A stretch of DNA of 64,000 bases from Blastocystis sp. Blastoise (taxonomy: Eukaryota > Sar > Bigyra > Opalinata > Blastocystidae), in the NCBI GenBank assembly GCA_039096225.1, contig JBBPEB010000034.1, forward strand, positions 124,001-188,000. The letters run 5' to 3'. Made by a program: the position numbers and the translations under genes. The notes beneath the pieces were generated by a model. That model saw only the letters and a program-made list of their open reading frames with translations. It did no database searches and was not told the DNA's origin. Shown here piece after piece: positions 29,637 through 47,809 of this stretch (position 1 is its first letter; each line of letters starts with the position of its first letter).

Positions 29637-30168
29637 GAATCAAGAAAGAATAAGTGCTTTTTGATGGTAAATAGTAAAAAATGTTATAAAAAACAGAAGA
29701 AATACAAATTAAAAACGATAAACATTTGGGAATTTTGCTTATTCTAAAATAAGAGTCATGATGTCGTGATCCTTTATATCGTTTATAGTTCAATTGAATA
29801 TGAATATGATAAAATGAATATTCATTCGAGTAATTATCAGTGATTTGTGTTAATTATTGAGTAAAATACAAAAGAATAGTATATATAATTAGATTATGCA
29901 ATATATAAGAGACAGTAAAAAAGATTCAATCAGAAATCAGAAATAAAAAGAATCAATAATGCAAATATATATTTATAGATATAATAAAAGAGAAAGAAGG
30001 AATAATTAGATAAAAAGATTAAATCAACAAAAAAAAACATAAACATATAATTGAAAATGTAATTTATTTACATATATAACTATATAATAAAGACATAATA
30101 TAGACTAGAAACTGATAATATACAAATAAATAATTTTATAATTAATAGTATATATATATGTATATAGA
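29637..30168. other. Intergenic region
   Basis: AT-rich; upstream of the unknown helical gene and downstream of the MAP kinase. No gene seen. Confidence 0.6.
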
Positions 30169-32090
<1,922 letters not shown>

Positions 32091-33747
32091 GATGTATTTC
32101 TCGTTTTATCTACTCAAACAAAGGATTAATAAACAAAAACAAATTATCTACTTTATGAAACAGAGGATACTTTTCAACAAATGTAAAAATTCAGTTTATA
32201 AACTAAAATAACCATGGAAATTCGTATCAAAATAAAGTCAGCCGGAAACAACCATCGACGTTTTCAGATGGAAAAAAAAAAAACACTTTTTAAAATAAGA
32301 ATATTCTTCTTGTTCTTTCATTTATACGGCGTGTTTGTTTGTTAAATACAAAAACAGACTCTTTATCTTATAAAATCCTATTTGAATAAATTCGGCAGGA
32401 ACAAGCATTCATTAAAACTGAATATTGTTGTGTAGATCACTCATTAAGGTACTTATTTTTCTGATATTATGGTTTGCCGTATCACTCTGTGCCCTTTGAA
32501 CAAGAACAAGAGATGAGAATGATATCAAGAAGCTATTATTGCCATGCAATTAGGACTACTTTTAATTCATGTCTCTTTGGCATTTGATTTATAAATTATC
32601 TAAGAATGCAGATATAATCTAAAGAAGATATATAATACCAGACAGGAATATATGAGTCTTTAAATACCAACATTCTAAGTAATTCGTCCTTGCAAGGTGT
32701 ATCTACAAAAGAAAATTATTTCTCTAAAAGACAAGAAGATGTATAAGATAATAAGATATATTTCATTTCATGAAAATTATTATTTTCGTACTATTGAAAA
32801 CTAGTAATGTCACATTCATAGTATATCTTTTTATACTAGTTGTAAAGTTGTGAGTATTATTAAGTTTTTCTTATTTAGTTTTTTTATAAAGATAATATAA
32901 CATAAATAGCTGTTTAGCAACTATTATGACACTTTTTATGATTTTTCTTTTTGTGGTTCTTAAAACTATAATAAATATAAACATATTATCTATAAATATT
33001 GAATTCATGTATGCATACTGAACAATAAAAACTTAACCACAAGATATGAACAAAGAAATGTTTTGTTTTAAGAAGTTTATTCCATTATGTTGTGTTCAAG
33101 GATAGTTATTATTTAAATTATTTAAAAGAACTTATTCACATAGGATTATTATATCAGTCGTCTATTCAGTTTTATTTCAAAAGAGTCGTCCAGGAAATAT
33201 AGTAATAAAAACTAGTTTTCAATTTTTTCTTTGCTATTAAGAAAAAACAGAGTCATTTTATGACATCAAATAGAGCATTGAATGACTCTAGATTAATGCA
33301 AATAACCCTAAATGTGAAGAACAGTTGACTTCTCAATACAACTTGAGAGTATGCATATCAGGAAGGTACTGGATTGCTTGTATTAGATCAGTTTATAAAA
33401 CAATAAAGCCATAAGTTACATGAATATATATATATATATATAAAACTCATATAAAAAAAGAGAAGAAAAAAACTAGAAAACGAAATAGTTTGAAAATAAC
33501 TCGAACTGACTCACTGACTTCCGTGAATATACTGAAATCTTTTAGAAGAATGAATCACTTGTTTTTATTTTATTTTATAAGTGATACATTGATTGATTAC
33601 TTATATAGAACTTAATAGATATTGATCCAAGTATGTGCTATACATATGATATACTTTCTTTTATTCTTTGCTGCCTCACAAATTGTTACAGTTTTTTTAA
33701 ATGTCCTCATAATCTATAATTTACATATATATAGAATAAAAAATAAA
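32091..33747. other. Long divergent intergenic region
   Basis: About 1.65 kb upstream of both the MAPK gene and the disordered-protein gene. Locally less AT-biased than other spacers (for example 32230-32560), which could mark regulatory sequence or a non-coding RNA. I found no tRNA-like cloverleaf or conserved box that I could defend. Confidence 0.45.
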
Positions 33748-36700
33748 ATGGATAATAATCAAGAAAATAATCAAGATAAATGGACTGCAATTAATTCTAA
33801 TGGAGATTCCATTTCTAGTGATGGCTCCGAAAATCCTTCTCAAGCGAATACAGGTATATACATATATATAAGGAGAGAGAAAACTGTTTATTTGTGTATA
33901 AAATTTTTTTCCTTTTTAATTCATTATATTTATTTTAAAATTAAGAAATATGTACATTTATGGTGTTCTATATTCATTCTGATATTCAAATTTACTTTAT
34001 AGGGATCGATCAATCACAAGATGCCATAACAGATGATGTAAATCCACATCTTTTTCATCCAGTAGCTCCAATTCCATCAAACCCTGCTGCCGAGACTAGT
34101 GTCACAAGCATGTCCAATATATTTCCAAGTGTTTCAGGCGTTTTTAATCCACTTACAGAAAGTAAAATAAGTGTTTTAGAAACTATTATTGAAAATAAAA
34201 ATAACGTTCCTTCTACGAATGATATGAATAATAATATTCCTCCTCCTCCTATGAATGATATTAAAGATGATATTCCTCCTCCTCCTATGAATGATATGAA
34301 TGATAATATAGCTATTCCTCTTCCTCCTATGAATAATATGAATGATAATATTCCTCCTCCTATTAATGATATTAAAGATGATATTCCTCCTCCTCCTATG
34401 AATGGTATGAATAATAATATTCCTCCTCCTCCTATGAATAATATGAATGATGATATTCCTCCTCCTCCTATGAATAATATGAATGATAATATTCCTCCTC
34501 CTCCTATGAATAATATGAATAATAATATAGATATTCCTCCTCCTCCTATGAATAATATGAATAATAATATTCCTCCTCCTCCTATGAATGATATTAAAGA
34601 TGATATTCCTCCTCCTCCTATGAATAATATGAATGATACTGCTGGTATTCCGTCTGTAGATAGTATTGATACTTCAGGTCTTCCTTCTTTAAGTCCTATT
34701 GAGAACGATGATATACCAACAGTTGATGAAGTAATGAATGAACCAGATACTCCTGTTGCTCATAATATTGAAGATATAACTATTCCTCCTATAGGTAATA
34801 ATCTGCATATCTCTATGAATAATAATGAAAACGATTTTTATACTCCTGTTATTATTCCATCTATCACCAGCATACGCACTTCAAATAATTATAGCAACTC
34901 TTTAACAGAAAGTAAAACTAATATTTTACAAGATTATTTAGGTACCTTGACATCGCCTATCCCTTCAGAGTGCAATAATAGTATTACTATTCCTTCTCTA
35001 CCTAGTGAAAACTCTATTAATAGTATCACTTCTACTAGCGGAACTGAAAATATATCAGCTAATACTGATTCTATAGATAATAATAATACTAATTCTATAG
35101 ATAATAATAATAATACTGATTCTATAGATAATAATAACACTAATTCTATAGATAATAATAATAATACTATTCCAATAGATAATAATAATAATACTAATTC
35201 TATAGATAATAATAATGCTATTCCAATAGATAATAATACTATTATTCCTACTACTACTCCTACTACAAGTGTATTTCAAGTTGATAATATATTTCCTTTG
35301 AACTCTGTTATATTCTCTAAATTTAAAGATGAAGATATTAAGAATATAAAGCCTTTTATTGAAAACTCTAATCCTATGAATATCAATACTATGGAACCTC
35401 CTATAAATAACGATACTATTCCTCCTCTTCCTATGACTATTAATAATAATAATGATAATATTAATAGTAATAATAATACTATTCCTCCTCTTCCTATGAC
35501 TATTAATAATAATGATAATACTACTAATAATAATAATACTATTCCTCCTCTTCCTATTCCTTCTATGAATAATGCTAATAATAATAATGATAATAATAAT
35601 AATAATACTATTCCTAATCCTAATAATAATACTATTCTTCCTCCTCTTCATCCAATGGATAATCCATTCGCTCCTTTTCCTTCTTTTTCTTCTTTAGCAA
35701 ATATTAAAAGTTCTAACAATGATACTAATAATATACATCAAAATAACACGAATGAAAGTTCTCCTATGACATCTTCTTCTGGTAATACTTCATTAAATAT
35801 GCCTTCAAGTATACCTTCAAGTATACCTTCAAGTATACCTTCAAGTATACCCTCTATGCTATGTCTTGATAGTATTCAAGATCTTAGTGCTCAAGGTATA
35901 AATAAACAACTTAAGAATAACGTTGATATAAAAGAAATACCTACTAATATAAATGAATCAATTCCTTCTATTCCTAATGGACCTCTACTCTCTAATTCAC
36001 TTGCAAATAATAATAATAATAATGATAATGATAATTTAGTTAATGATATACCTGCCTTTAATTTATTATCTCCCATGGGAATGATGGCAGATCAGTTTAC
36101 TAACACTCATACTCTACCTATTCCTTCACCTATACCTAATCCTTCATATAATATACCTACTAATGTACCTACTAATATACCTACTAATGTACCTACTAAT
36201 ATACCTACTAATATACCTACTAATGTACCTACTAATATACCTACTAATATACCTACTAATATACCTACTAATATACCTACTAATATACCTACTAATATAC
36301 CTACTAATATACCTACTAATATACCTACTAATATACCTACTAATATACCTACTAATATACCTACTAATATACCTACTAATATACCTACTAATGTACCTAC
36401 TAATATACCTACTAATATACCTACTAATGTACCTACTAATATACCTACTAATATACCTACTAATATACCTACTAATATACCTACTAATGTACCTACTAAT
36501 ATACCTACTAATATACCTACTAATATACCTACTAATATACCTACTAATATACCTACTAACATACCTACTAATATACCTACTAATATACCTACTAATATAC
36601 CTACTAATATACCTACTAACATACCTACTAATATACCTACTGATGTACTTCATCCTTCTGGTAATATATATACATCTAATAATACTTCTACAACAATACC

Positions 36701-39349
36701 TCCTCCAATTTTTTCCAATCCATTTTCTAATTCTGCTATTGCTTCTTCATCATCTTCATCATCAATATCATCACCAATAAATGATCAATCTCTGAGTCAT
36801 TCTATACTTAATGAACAAGATGATATACAAAATCATTCACAATTTCCTCCACAAGTTAAATTGAATACATTACCAATTATACATAATGATAATCAAAATA
36901 AGAAGAAATTTATTCCACCTCCACCTATTCTTGATACAAAATTAGTATCTCTTCCTTATGATGATAATAATAATCAAACTAAGAACTCAAATATAAATAA
37001 TACAAAGCAAGCTGGAATTCCTTCTATTGGTCAAAGTATTCAACAAATAGAACCATCTCAAAATGATAATACTCAACAGATTCCTTCTTTTAGACAATAT
37101 ATAGATACTGAATCTAAGGAAATCTCTTTAAATACTCAAGGAACCAAATATATATATACTTCTCTATCTTCTCATGAAGAAGATAAGCATCAATATAATA
37201 ATAATAATGAATTACAACTTACAGAAAGTACTATATATCACCCAGATTGTGATTCTACACTTCATATGATTGGTCAATCATCACCGATAACCAATGATAT
37301 TCAACTGTTTCCTCCTAAACCAGATGACAATACACAACCAACTTTATCCGGATATAATGATGCTCATAATCCTATAAATATAAATGATGAACATATAAAG
37401 AATGATAATAAAAACAAACATATTGAGAGTACTATTAATCTTTATGACGATTCAAAAGAAGAAGGAAATAAAGAACAAAGTGATATAGTTAATGTTTCAA
37501 ATCCTAATGATCCTATTAATCAGTCTGAGTATAACTCAGATTCTAATGATATAAATAATAAAATATTTTCTATTGAAAGTAGTGTTATTGATAAGAATCC
37601 TCCTCGTTCTGTGAATATACCTAGTTCACCAATGCAAGAAATATCTGCTAGATCTCCGAATGATGAAAACAATCAAACTCAATATACTAGTGATGGTATA
37701 CCTACAAATGATGGTATACCTATAAATAGTATTATACCTACAAATAATATTATACCTACAAATGATGGTATACCTACAAATAATATTATACCTACAAATA
37801 ATATTATACCTACAAATAATATTATACCTACAAATGATCCTATACCTACAAATAATATTATACCTACAAATGATAGTAATACACCTCCTCAACCCTATTC
37901 TATACCTAATATGAACACAACACTAAAATTAATAGGCACTCTAAGTAATCCATGTGAAGAACCTGAGGGCCTTCAAACAACTACATTAGATGATTTTTAT
38001 GCTAGTCTTGAAAGAGATCAGCAAGAAAACAATTATTATCAACCTACATTATCGACACATTCTTATGATATTAATATAGGTGCTTCCCAAGGATCAATAA
38101 ATACTTCTTCTTATGACAATCAAGGTATATATGATCAAATCAATATACAACAACAACAAGTAAATAATGACTTTTATGGAGTAAGAAATCCTATGTATAC
38201 TAATGCTCTCTTCCAAGGACAAAATATAGATCAAACAATACAATATCCTAATAATCAAATCTATATGAATCCTGCTATTAATGAATCTATTCCTCCTCCT
38301 CCTCCATCTATTCTTAATATGAATGATATGAATAATATGAATAATATGAATAATATAAATAATAATATGAATAATAATATGAATAATATGAATAATATGA
38401 ATAATATGAATAATAATATAAATTATATGAATAATAATATGAATAATATGAATAATAATATAAATTATATGAATAATAATATGAATAATATGAATAATAT
38501 AAATAATATAAATCATGTAGATGTTTCATTTGATATGAATACTATTCCAGTACCTCCAGAACATCTCATTAATAGTCATTCTGCACCTCCTTCTCCTCCT
38601 GTTTCTCCTGCTCCTTCTTTTGTATATGAATCTCCTGCTCCTCTTTTCTCAGAAGAAAACATAATTAATCACAGAAACTTTAATAATGAAAATAACATAT
38701 CTAATATTCAAGAAGGAATGAATATGAATAATAATATGAATAATAATATGAATATTATTGACACTCAGGCGGCTACAAATCTACCTTATAATAATCAACA
38801 ACAACAATATAATCAACAATATAATCCTCAACAATATAATCCTCAACAATATAATCAACCTCAACCTCAACAACAACAATATAATCCTCAACAGTATAAT
38901 CAACCTCAACCTCAACAACAACAATATAATCCTCAACAATATAATCAACCTCAACCTCAACCTCAACCTCAACAACAACAATATAATCCTCAACAATATA
39001 GTCAACCTCAACAACAATATAGTCAACCTCAACAACAATATAGTCAACCTCAACAACAATATAGTCAACCTCAACAACAACAAATGCTATATGGTAATCA
39101 AACTTCCATGATGAATCCGTTAGCCATGCCAACTACAGGTACAGGGGTGAATCCAAATTATAATAATAATAATAATAATATGAATTCTTCATATATGTAT
39201 CCTTCTCCTAATCAACAACAATATAATTCTCCATATCCTTCACAACAGTATATATATATTAATAATAATATATAGGGTATAATATCTATATTTATTTTAT
39301 ATATTCTATTCTTTATATCTATAGGAGTAATTATTATGGATACTCATAA
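33748..39349 (+). CDS. 1,791-residue intrinsically disordered repeat protein
   Basis: No domain recognised. Exons 33748..33853, 34003..39247 and 39325..39349 close in phase; the last exon adds SNYYGYS and replaces a read-through into the intron. The protein is almost wholly low-complexity: IPPPPMNNMNDN-type proline blocks (34230..34640), Asn/Asp runs, an Ile-Pro-Thr-Asn array (36153..36644), a second such array (37690..37875), Met-Asn runs (38320..38515) and a Gln/Tyr/Pro/Asn tail (QQYNPQ, QQYSQP; 38790..39080), which is prion-like in composition. Such proteins often nucleate condensates or bind SH3/WW/profilin partners through proline blocks; that is inference. No signal peptide or membrane segment. 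Confidence 0.7.
36153..36644 (+). repeat. 12-bp coding minisatellite, about 41 copies of ATACCTACTAAT
   Basis: In frame, each copy encodes Ile-Pro-Thr-Asn; some copies carry GTA (Val) instead of ATA. Because 12 is divisible by 3, all frames on both strands stay open, creating shadow frames. Confidence 0.95.
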
Positions 39350-39876
39350 TTTATGAACAATATTCTTTAAAACATTTCTTGTCAGATATATATAAACTCT
39401 TTTATTTTCATTTGTTAAAATAATTAATAATATTTTTTTTATGTTGTATATAGTTATTCATAGTTTATTTAAAGATATTAATAAAGTAATAACAGTTATC
39501 TTGAATTTGTTTTGTTATATATGTATATATAAACTTGTTACATTCATTATTTAATGAAATATATATATGCTAGTTTTATGAATTAAGTATTCTTTTAGTA
39601 AAAACATGAGAATAAAAACAAAACAATAAACAGGATTATTATAAGGGATAACTATAGGTTAAGAAATAGATCTAATATTTAGTATGATATTAAATTTATA
39701 TACTTTTTATAAAGAGAAATTAAAAAAAAGAAATAATGTGTAATATTTATATAAATTATATATATAAAAAAAAATTCTAATATATATATATATATTATAT
39801 ATATCGAATTCTATTTAAAGACTCATCTAGAAATAAAAATAAGATATATATATATATATATATATATATAATTCTT
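39350..39876. other. Convergent 3' intergenic region
   Basis: AT-rich with (TA)n near 39781 and 39847. No gene seen. Confidence 0.6.
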
Positions 39877-40785
39877 TTAATACACTTTACCGACATTATA
39901 TATTTTCTCTACCCAAGTTGTTGGTGTTTGAACTTCAGTAACAAGTGTATAAGCAAAAAAGATTCCAAGAATAATAGTAATAAATACAAGTACTGCTACT
40001 AAAACATCAGGTGTTAAATACTTACCTGTTTTTGTTGCTGTAGAAGATAGAGTAGATGTTTCAGATGAAGAAGTATATATAAAGTATAATATATAATCTC
40101 CATTATTCTTTTCATTCAATTCAGTATTTAATTTATTGATTTCTATATATTATATATTTATTAGATTAAAATAATAATAATAATAATTATTATTATTATA
40201 TATATATATATACCATCAACAGTATTAACAAAAGTTGTATTAACATTCTTTGTCTATAAAGAATAATATATATATATATTATACTATTATTATAAACTAT
40301 ATATATATATATACACTGAATATAGAGGAAAGTGATCCATCGAATTTTGTAAATATAAAACGACCTCCAGAAGATTGAACAATGGCCTAAGATAATTAAA
40401 TATTAAGAAAAATCAAATCATTAATAATTAGTACATACTTTATAGGCTTGAATGTCATATTGTTTCGTCTATAAGATAATATAAGTGATAAATAAAAAAA
40501 ATACATCATTCATTTTTGAAAGATCGGCAATAGCAATTGTTTTAGGAAATGTACTATTCTATTTAAAATAGAATTATTAAAAAAGAGACAAGATAATCTT
40601 AAAAATGAAAATAAAAGACAACATACTGAAAAAGAGTTTTGTAAATCAAAATAGTTTCTAACTAAAGTAGTTTCATATTGTTCACCAGTTAAGTACATAT
40701 TACTAGTTAAACCAAAAAGAATAGTTTTGGAGCTAGCAACAAGACAGAATGAGAGGATCAAAGAGAGTATAATTATAGACTTCAT
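39877..40785 (-). CDS. Type I membrane protein, Ac45/VOA1/BIG1-like V-ATPase accessory factor
   Basis: Six exons, 39877..40142, 40214..40253, 40315..40386, 40439..40468, 40505..40558 and 40627..40785, give 206 aa. The N-terminal signal peptide is MKSIIILSLILSFCLVASS. The C-terminal part reads KYLTPDVLVAVLVFITIILGIFF, a membrane helix preceded by a YLTPD motif and followed by a short tail with TEVQTP. This layout and the Y-x-(S/T)-P / Q-T-P pattern match the transmembrane domain shared by Ac45, yeast Voa1 and Big1, which help assemble the V-ATPase Vo sector in the ER. The luminal part is short and not otherwise recognisable. Exon 3 is only 30 nt. Confidence 0.6.
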
Positions 40786-41834
40786 TATGTTTTCTATACC
40801 ACGATAATGTTAGATTCTTATTTAATAAACAAAAAGCAAACAAAACTCAGAAAACGGATTTTTTTTCATTTCCATGATTCTTTAATTTTTATAGGTATAA
40901 AAAGAAAATAATCAGAAATAATTCAGTTACTGAATAAATTCATTTTCTTAATGTTTATGGTTTTATATATATGGATATTCAAAGAAGGCTATTTTAAAAG
41001 TATAATAAATATTTGATATTTATCAATGGTCTATGTTAAGAATAACTAGATATAAATTTCATAACAAAATTCTCTTTTTGATTTACAATTAAGGATTTAT
41101 CTCATATTTTTATTAATTGAAATCATGTGAATAAGCTGATGAGAGTCTTGACAATTGCTTTAAATTGCTTTTTTGTTGATTATTCATTTTCAGTTTATAG
41201 AATTCTTCTGGATCTTTTATGTTACTGGTTCTATAAGAAATTAAAAATCAATCATACTCATTGAAATGCTAAGATTCATATTATGGTAGTTAATTAGTCG
41301 AGATAAATCAATATGTATATCTATAAAAATTAATTAATATCCAAATTCTATTGCTATATTCTTTTGATGCATTAAAATCAAAATTATTGGATATGAAACA
41401 ACTCTAGAAGGTTATTCATAATCATTTATGTATATATATATTTAGTATATGTTAATTTGATTATAAAAGATACTTGCTATCAAATTAAATGAAGATATTA
41501 TGCATGCTAAATTATAATATTATAATGATTCTAAGGTAAAACTATATAATTTTTTTTGTGTCACGTGTCTTTGGACTTGTTCTTCACGAAATAAGTTCTA
41601 AATCTAGATATATTTAAAGAAACGAAGTCTTTAATTCAATATAACTATATTAGTTCTATTAGTTCTATACAAGTATGTTTAATGTTATTTTATAGAAAAA
41701 AAAATAGATTTCTGCTTTTCAATAGTGCTTCATTGTCTTTAAATTGTTATTTATATAATAATATCTATGTGTTACTAAACTTATATATTATTAGGTGCTT
41801 ATCGATCAAAAATAAACAGTAATTCCCATTTAAA
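40786..41834. other. Divergent intergenic region
   Basis: About 1 kb upstream of both the membrane protein gene and the homeobox gene. AT-rich; no gene or firm motif. Confidence 0.55.
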
Positions 41835-42626
41835 ATGAATAAAACTAAAGAAACCGATTCTTCTATTGATGAATGTGTTCATCTGATTAAAAGTATTGAT
41901 TACATATATGGTATTGACTCAGTAAACTCACAGAATATCAAAGAAACATTATACAAGCTACTTGAATTTAACATGAATAATAAAGACCGTAATTTTGTTC
42001 GTGATTTAGATAGAAATGAGAAGTATTGTTCGATAACAGCAGATCTTCAATATATCAAGCAGAAACTTGATGATATTTTAGTTGAATATGATCATTCATT
42101 AACATATGAAAATGAAAAAATGATTCAAGAGGGTTTCTGGAGACCATTTAATACGATCTCATTTCTTCAGAAGAATGCTAATAATCTCAGAAATGACAGA
42201 AAAGTGGATGATACTAGTAAACCAAGAAATGAAGAATCAGTTGACTATCGGAAGAATAGTTCAAAAGAGGTTCAGAAAGAATCGGAATCAGAGAAACGAT
42301 CAAGAAGACCGTTACGTCCAGAATCAAAACGGATTTTGTATAGATGGTTATACGAACATGTTGATTATCCATATCCTACATTAAATGATCAGTTGTTATT
42401 GAGTGAACAAACAAATTTAAGTTTTACACAAGTTAATAATTGGTTTATTAATACAAGAAAACGATATTTGAATAGAAAAGGATATAAAAAGGAGTTTTCT
42501 GATTTTTTATCGAATGAACCTTTTATTGAAGATTATGACCATATAGATAATTCAAATAATGATGATGAACATATAAGTATAAATAATAATAATGAAAATG
42601 ATTATGATGCTTATGGTTTAAATTGA
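41835..42626 (+). CDS. TALE-class homeodomain transcription factor
   Basis: 263 aa, single exon. The homeodomain spans residues about 157-218. The three-residue loop extension between helices 1 and 2 is clear (YEHVDYPYPTLNDQ, with the PYP hallmark), and helix 3 is QVNNWFINTRKRYL, carrying the WFxNxR DNA-contact core. The N-terminal 120 residues are helical with acidic and basic patches and may be a dimerisation region, though no MEIS/PBC/KNOX domain is obvious. An acidic Asn-rich tail follows. TALE genes commonly control life-cycle or cell-type switches in unicellular eukaryotes; the specific role here is unknown. Confidence 0.92.
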   Translation: MNKTKETDSSIDECVHLIKSIDYIYGIDSVNSQNIKETLYKLLEFNMNNKDRNFVRDLDRNEKYCSITADLQYIKQKLDDILVEYDHSLTYENEKMIQEGFWRPFNTISFLQKNANNLRNDRKVDDTSKPRNEESVDYRKNSSKEVQKESESEKRSRRPLRPESKRILYRWLYEHVDYPYPTLNDQLLLSEQTNLSFTQVNNWFINTRKRYLNRKGYKKEFSDFLSNEPFIEDYDHIDNSNNDDEHISINNNNENDYDAYGLN

Positions 42627-42633
42627 TAAATAA

Positions 42634-42673
<40 letters not shown>

Positions 42674-42921
42674 AATGATAGAAATGTTGTTTCGTTTTGT
42701 AATAGGCACTCTATTTTTTGTTTTAATTATAATCTTTATAACTAAAAGCAAAAAAGTAAATAATTATTAAAAAAAACACTAATAAGAATAGATTTATATA
42801 TATAGATTACGTGTATATAATAAATAAAGAATTTGACAAAACAATTTATTTAATAGCATCGAAAAATAAATACTAAAATAGTGAGAAAAAAGAACAAAAA
42901 AGAAACTGAAAAGGCATAATT

Positions 42922-42966
<45 letters not shown>

Positions 42967-43151
42967 GCGATGACAATAGTAGGAATATAATAATTTATTT
43001 GAAAATGTTTAGATATATATATTATATATACATATATATAGACTTTATAAAAAAGAATAAGAAGAATATAAAAAAAAAATAGTAAATATAAACAAAGAAT
43101 CATAAAAAAATAATTGAATAATATATATATGTATATATATATGTATATAAA
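42627..43151. other. Convergent 3' intergenic region
   Basis: AT-rich with (TA)n runs at about 42642-42670 and 42925-42962. No gene seen. Confidence 0.6.
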
Positions 43152-46288
<3,137 letters not shown>

Positions 46289-46888
46289 CTTATATGAATC
46301 TTTATTTTAATAAAAGAAAACCACTAAGGAATCAAGTAATTCTTTTAAAAAACTCAGTTTTACTTTTTTTACAAAAATGAAAATTATATAAATTCTGACT
46401 TTATTTCATTAAAATACCACGGTTATTTCAGAGGACGAAATAACTAACATTGTCTAAAAAATGCATTAGAGTTTTTTAGTAATTTATTTTTTAATTTCTA
46501 TTTTCAAATTTTCAAATATTTTATTATAAATATTAATTGAAATAGATGTGAGTTAATAGGAGAGAATGGATAACAAAATAAAGGAAAAGAAGAACAAGAA
46601 ATTATTGAAACCCATTAAACATATAGTAATAAAAAATGTAAATGATAATATTGGAAAGAATACTCATGATCATGTAAAAAAAAATACATATTAATTTAAT
46701 ATATTCCTTTCCTATCTGATATATATATATATCAGACACAAAAAAAAACAATATAAAAAAGAAGAATAAAAAAAAAAGAATAATGAAACAAAAAAAAAAA
46801 GCAAGAATTTATTTATAAAATAAGTAGAAAGCAAGATTAATAATAACAGAATGGAGAAGAATACAGTAGTTACTCTATGTATATATAA
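46289..46888. other. Intergenic region
   Basis: Upstream of the unknown 712-residue gene, downstream of the PHD-MT-A70 gene. One GC-rich word (ATACCACGGTTATT, about 46415) lies about 130 bases before the upstream gene's start. A-rich near 46740-46800. No gene. Confidence 0.55.
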
Positions 46889-47555
46889 TTATAATTCATT
46901 TCCAACAGTAACCCAGTTATTTCTCAAATTATTTCGACGCCCAAAAATCTCCATAAAATAACCTATATATAATATAATAATAATAAGTTTAATAAATAAT
47001 AATAATAATACTATATATATATATATAGTATTATAATAATATATATATATACCATTTGGAATAACTTGTTCAATAATTTTATAGAGTTCCATTGGTTTTT
47101 GACTCTGTCCTGTTCTCTCTGCCCATATAATGTCACTTAATAAATTCAATTTTGCAGCAGGAACTGAACCCTGTAGAATAAGATATATGTATAATCATAA
47201 ATAAAATAGTAAATATTATAATAAATTCTTCATAATTTTTATACAAATTTTTATACTAAATTTTTATTTATAAATAGAATAAAAAATAGAATAATAAAAT
47301 GTATTATATATAAATATTTATATATACTCTTTTTGCAATAAGACATGTTTCTTTACTATGTTGAAGATAATAACCGTGGGACTTGGCTAGTCTTCTACTT
47401 TTTGTACATTTCACCCAACTAATCTCATCAATATATCTATATATAAAAAGATATTTAATAAATAGTATATTCAAGATATTTAATAATATATACATTATAA
47501 TAACAGCAAATATAAAATATATTAAACATTAATGCTAATGATAAATATAATATAG

Positions 47556-47594
<39 letters not shown>

Positions 47595-47753
47595 TATTCA
47601 AATCCCCATTTATTCATCATATCAAAGGCTTGTCGGTATTTGGCGTTAATTACCCATATAAATAGAAGACCATTGGGAACCAAAATATTCACGGGAATCT
47701 CTTGAATTAAAGAATCATCTAATTGTTGATAAGCAATAGCTACCTATAGTTAT

Positions 47754-47809
<56 letters not shown>

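Noticed and set aside
32430-32560. Possible snoRNA or other small RNA in the MAPK upstream spacer
   Set aside because: Box C/D-like words are present, but spacing and terminal stem are not convincing by eye.
33622-33747. Hydrophobic N-terminal extension of the disordered protein starting at 33622
   Set aside because: The ATG at 33748 starts an Asn/Gln-rich frame matching the rest of the protein; the upstream stretch looks like 5' UTR.
36107-36780. Long open frames on both strands over the IPTN array (Leu/Ile/Tyr or Ser/Arg/Tyr repeats)
   Set aside because: They are by-products of a 12-bp repeat that stays open in all frames; the + strand IPTN frame belongs to a continuous 1,791-residue gene.
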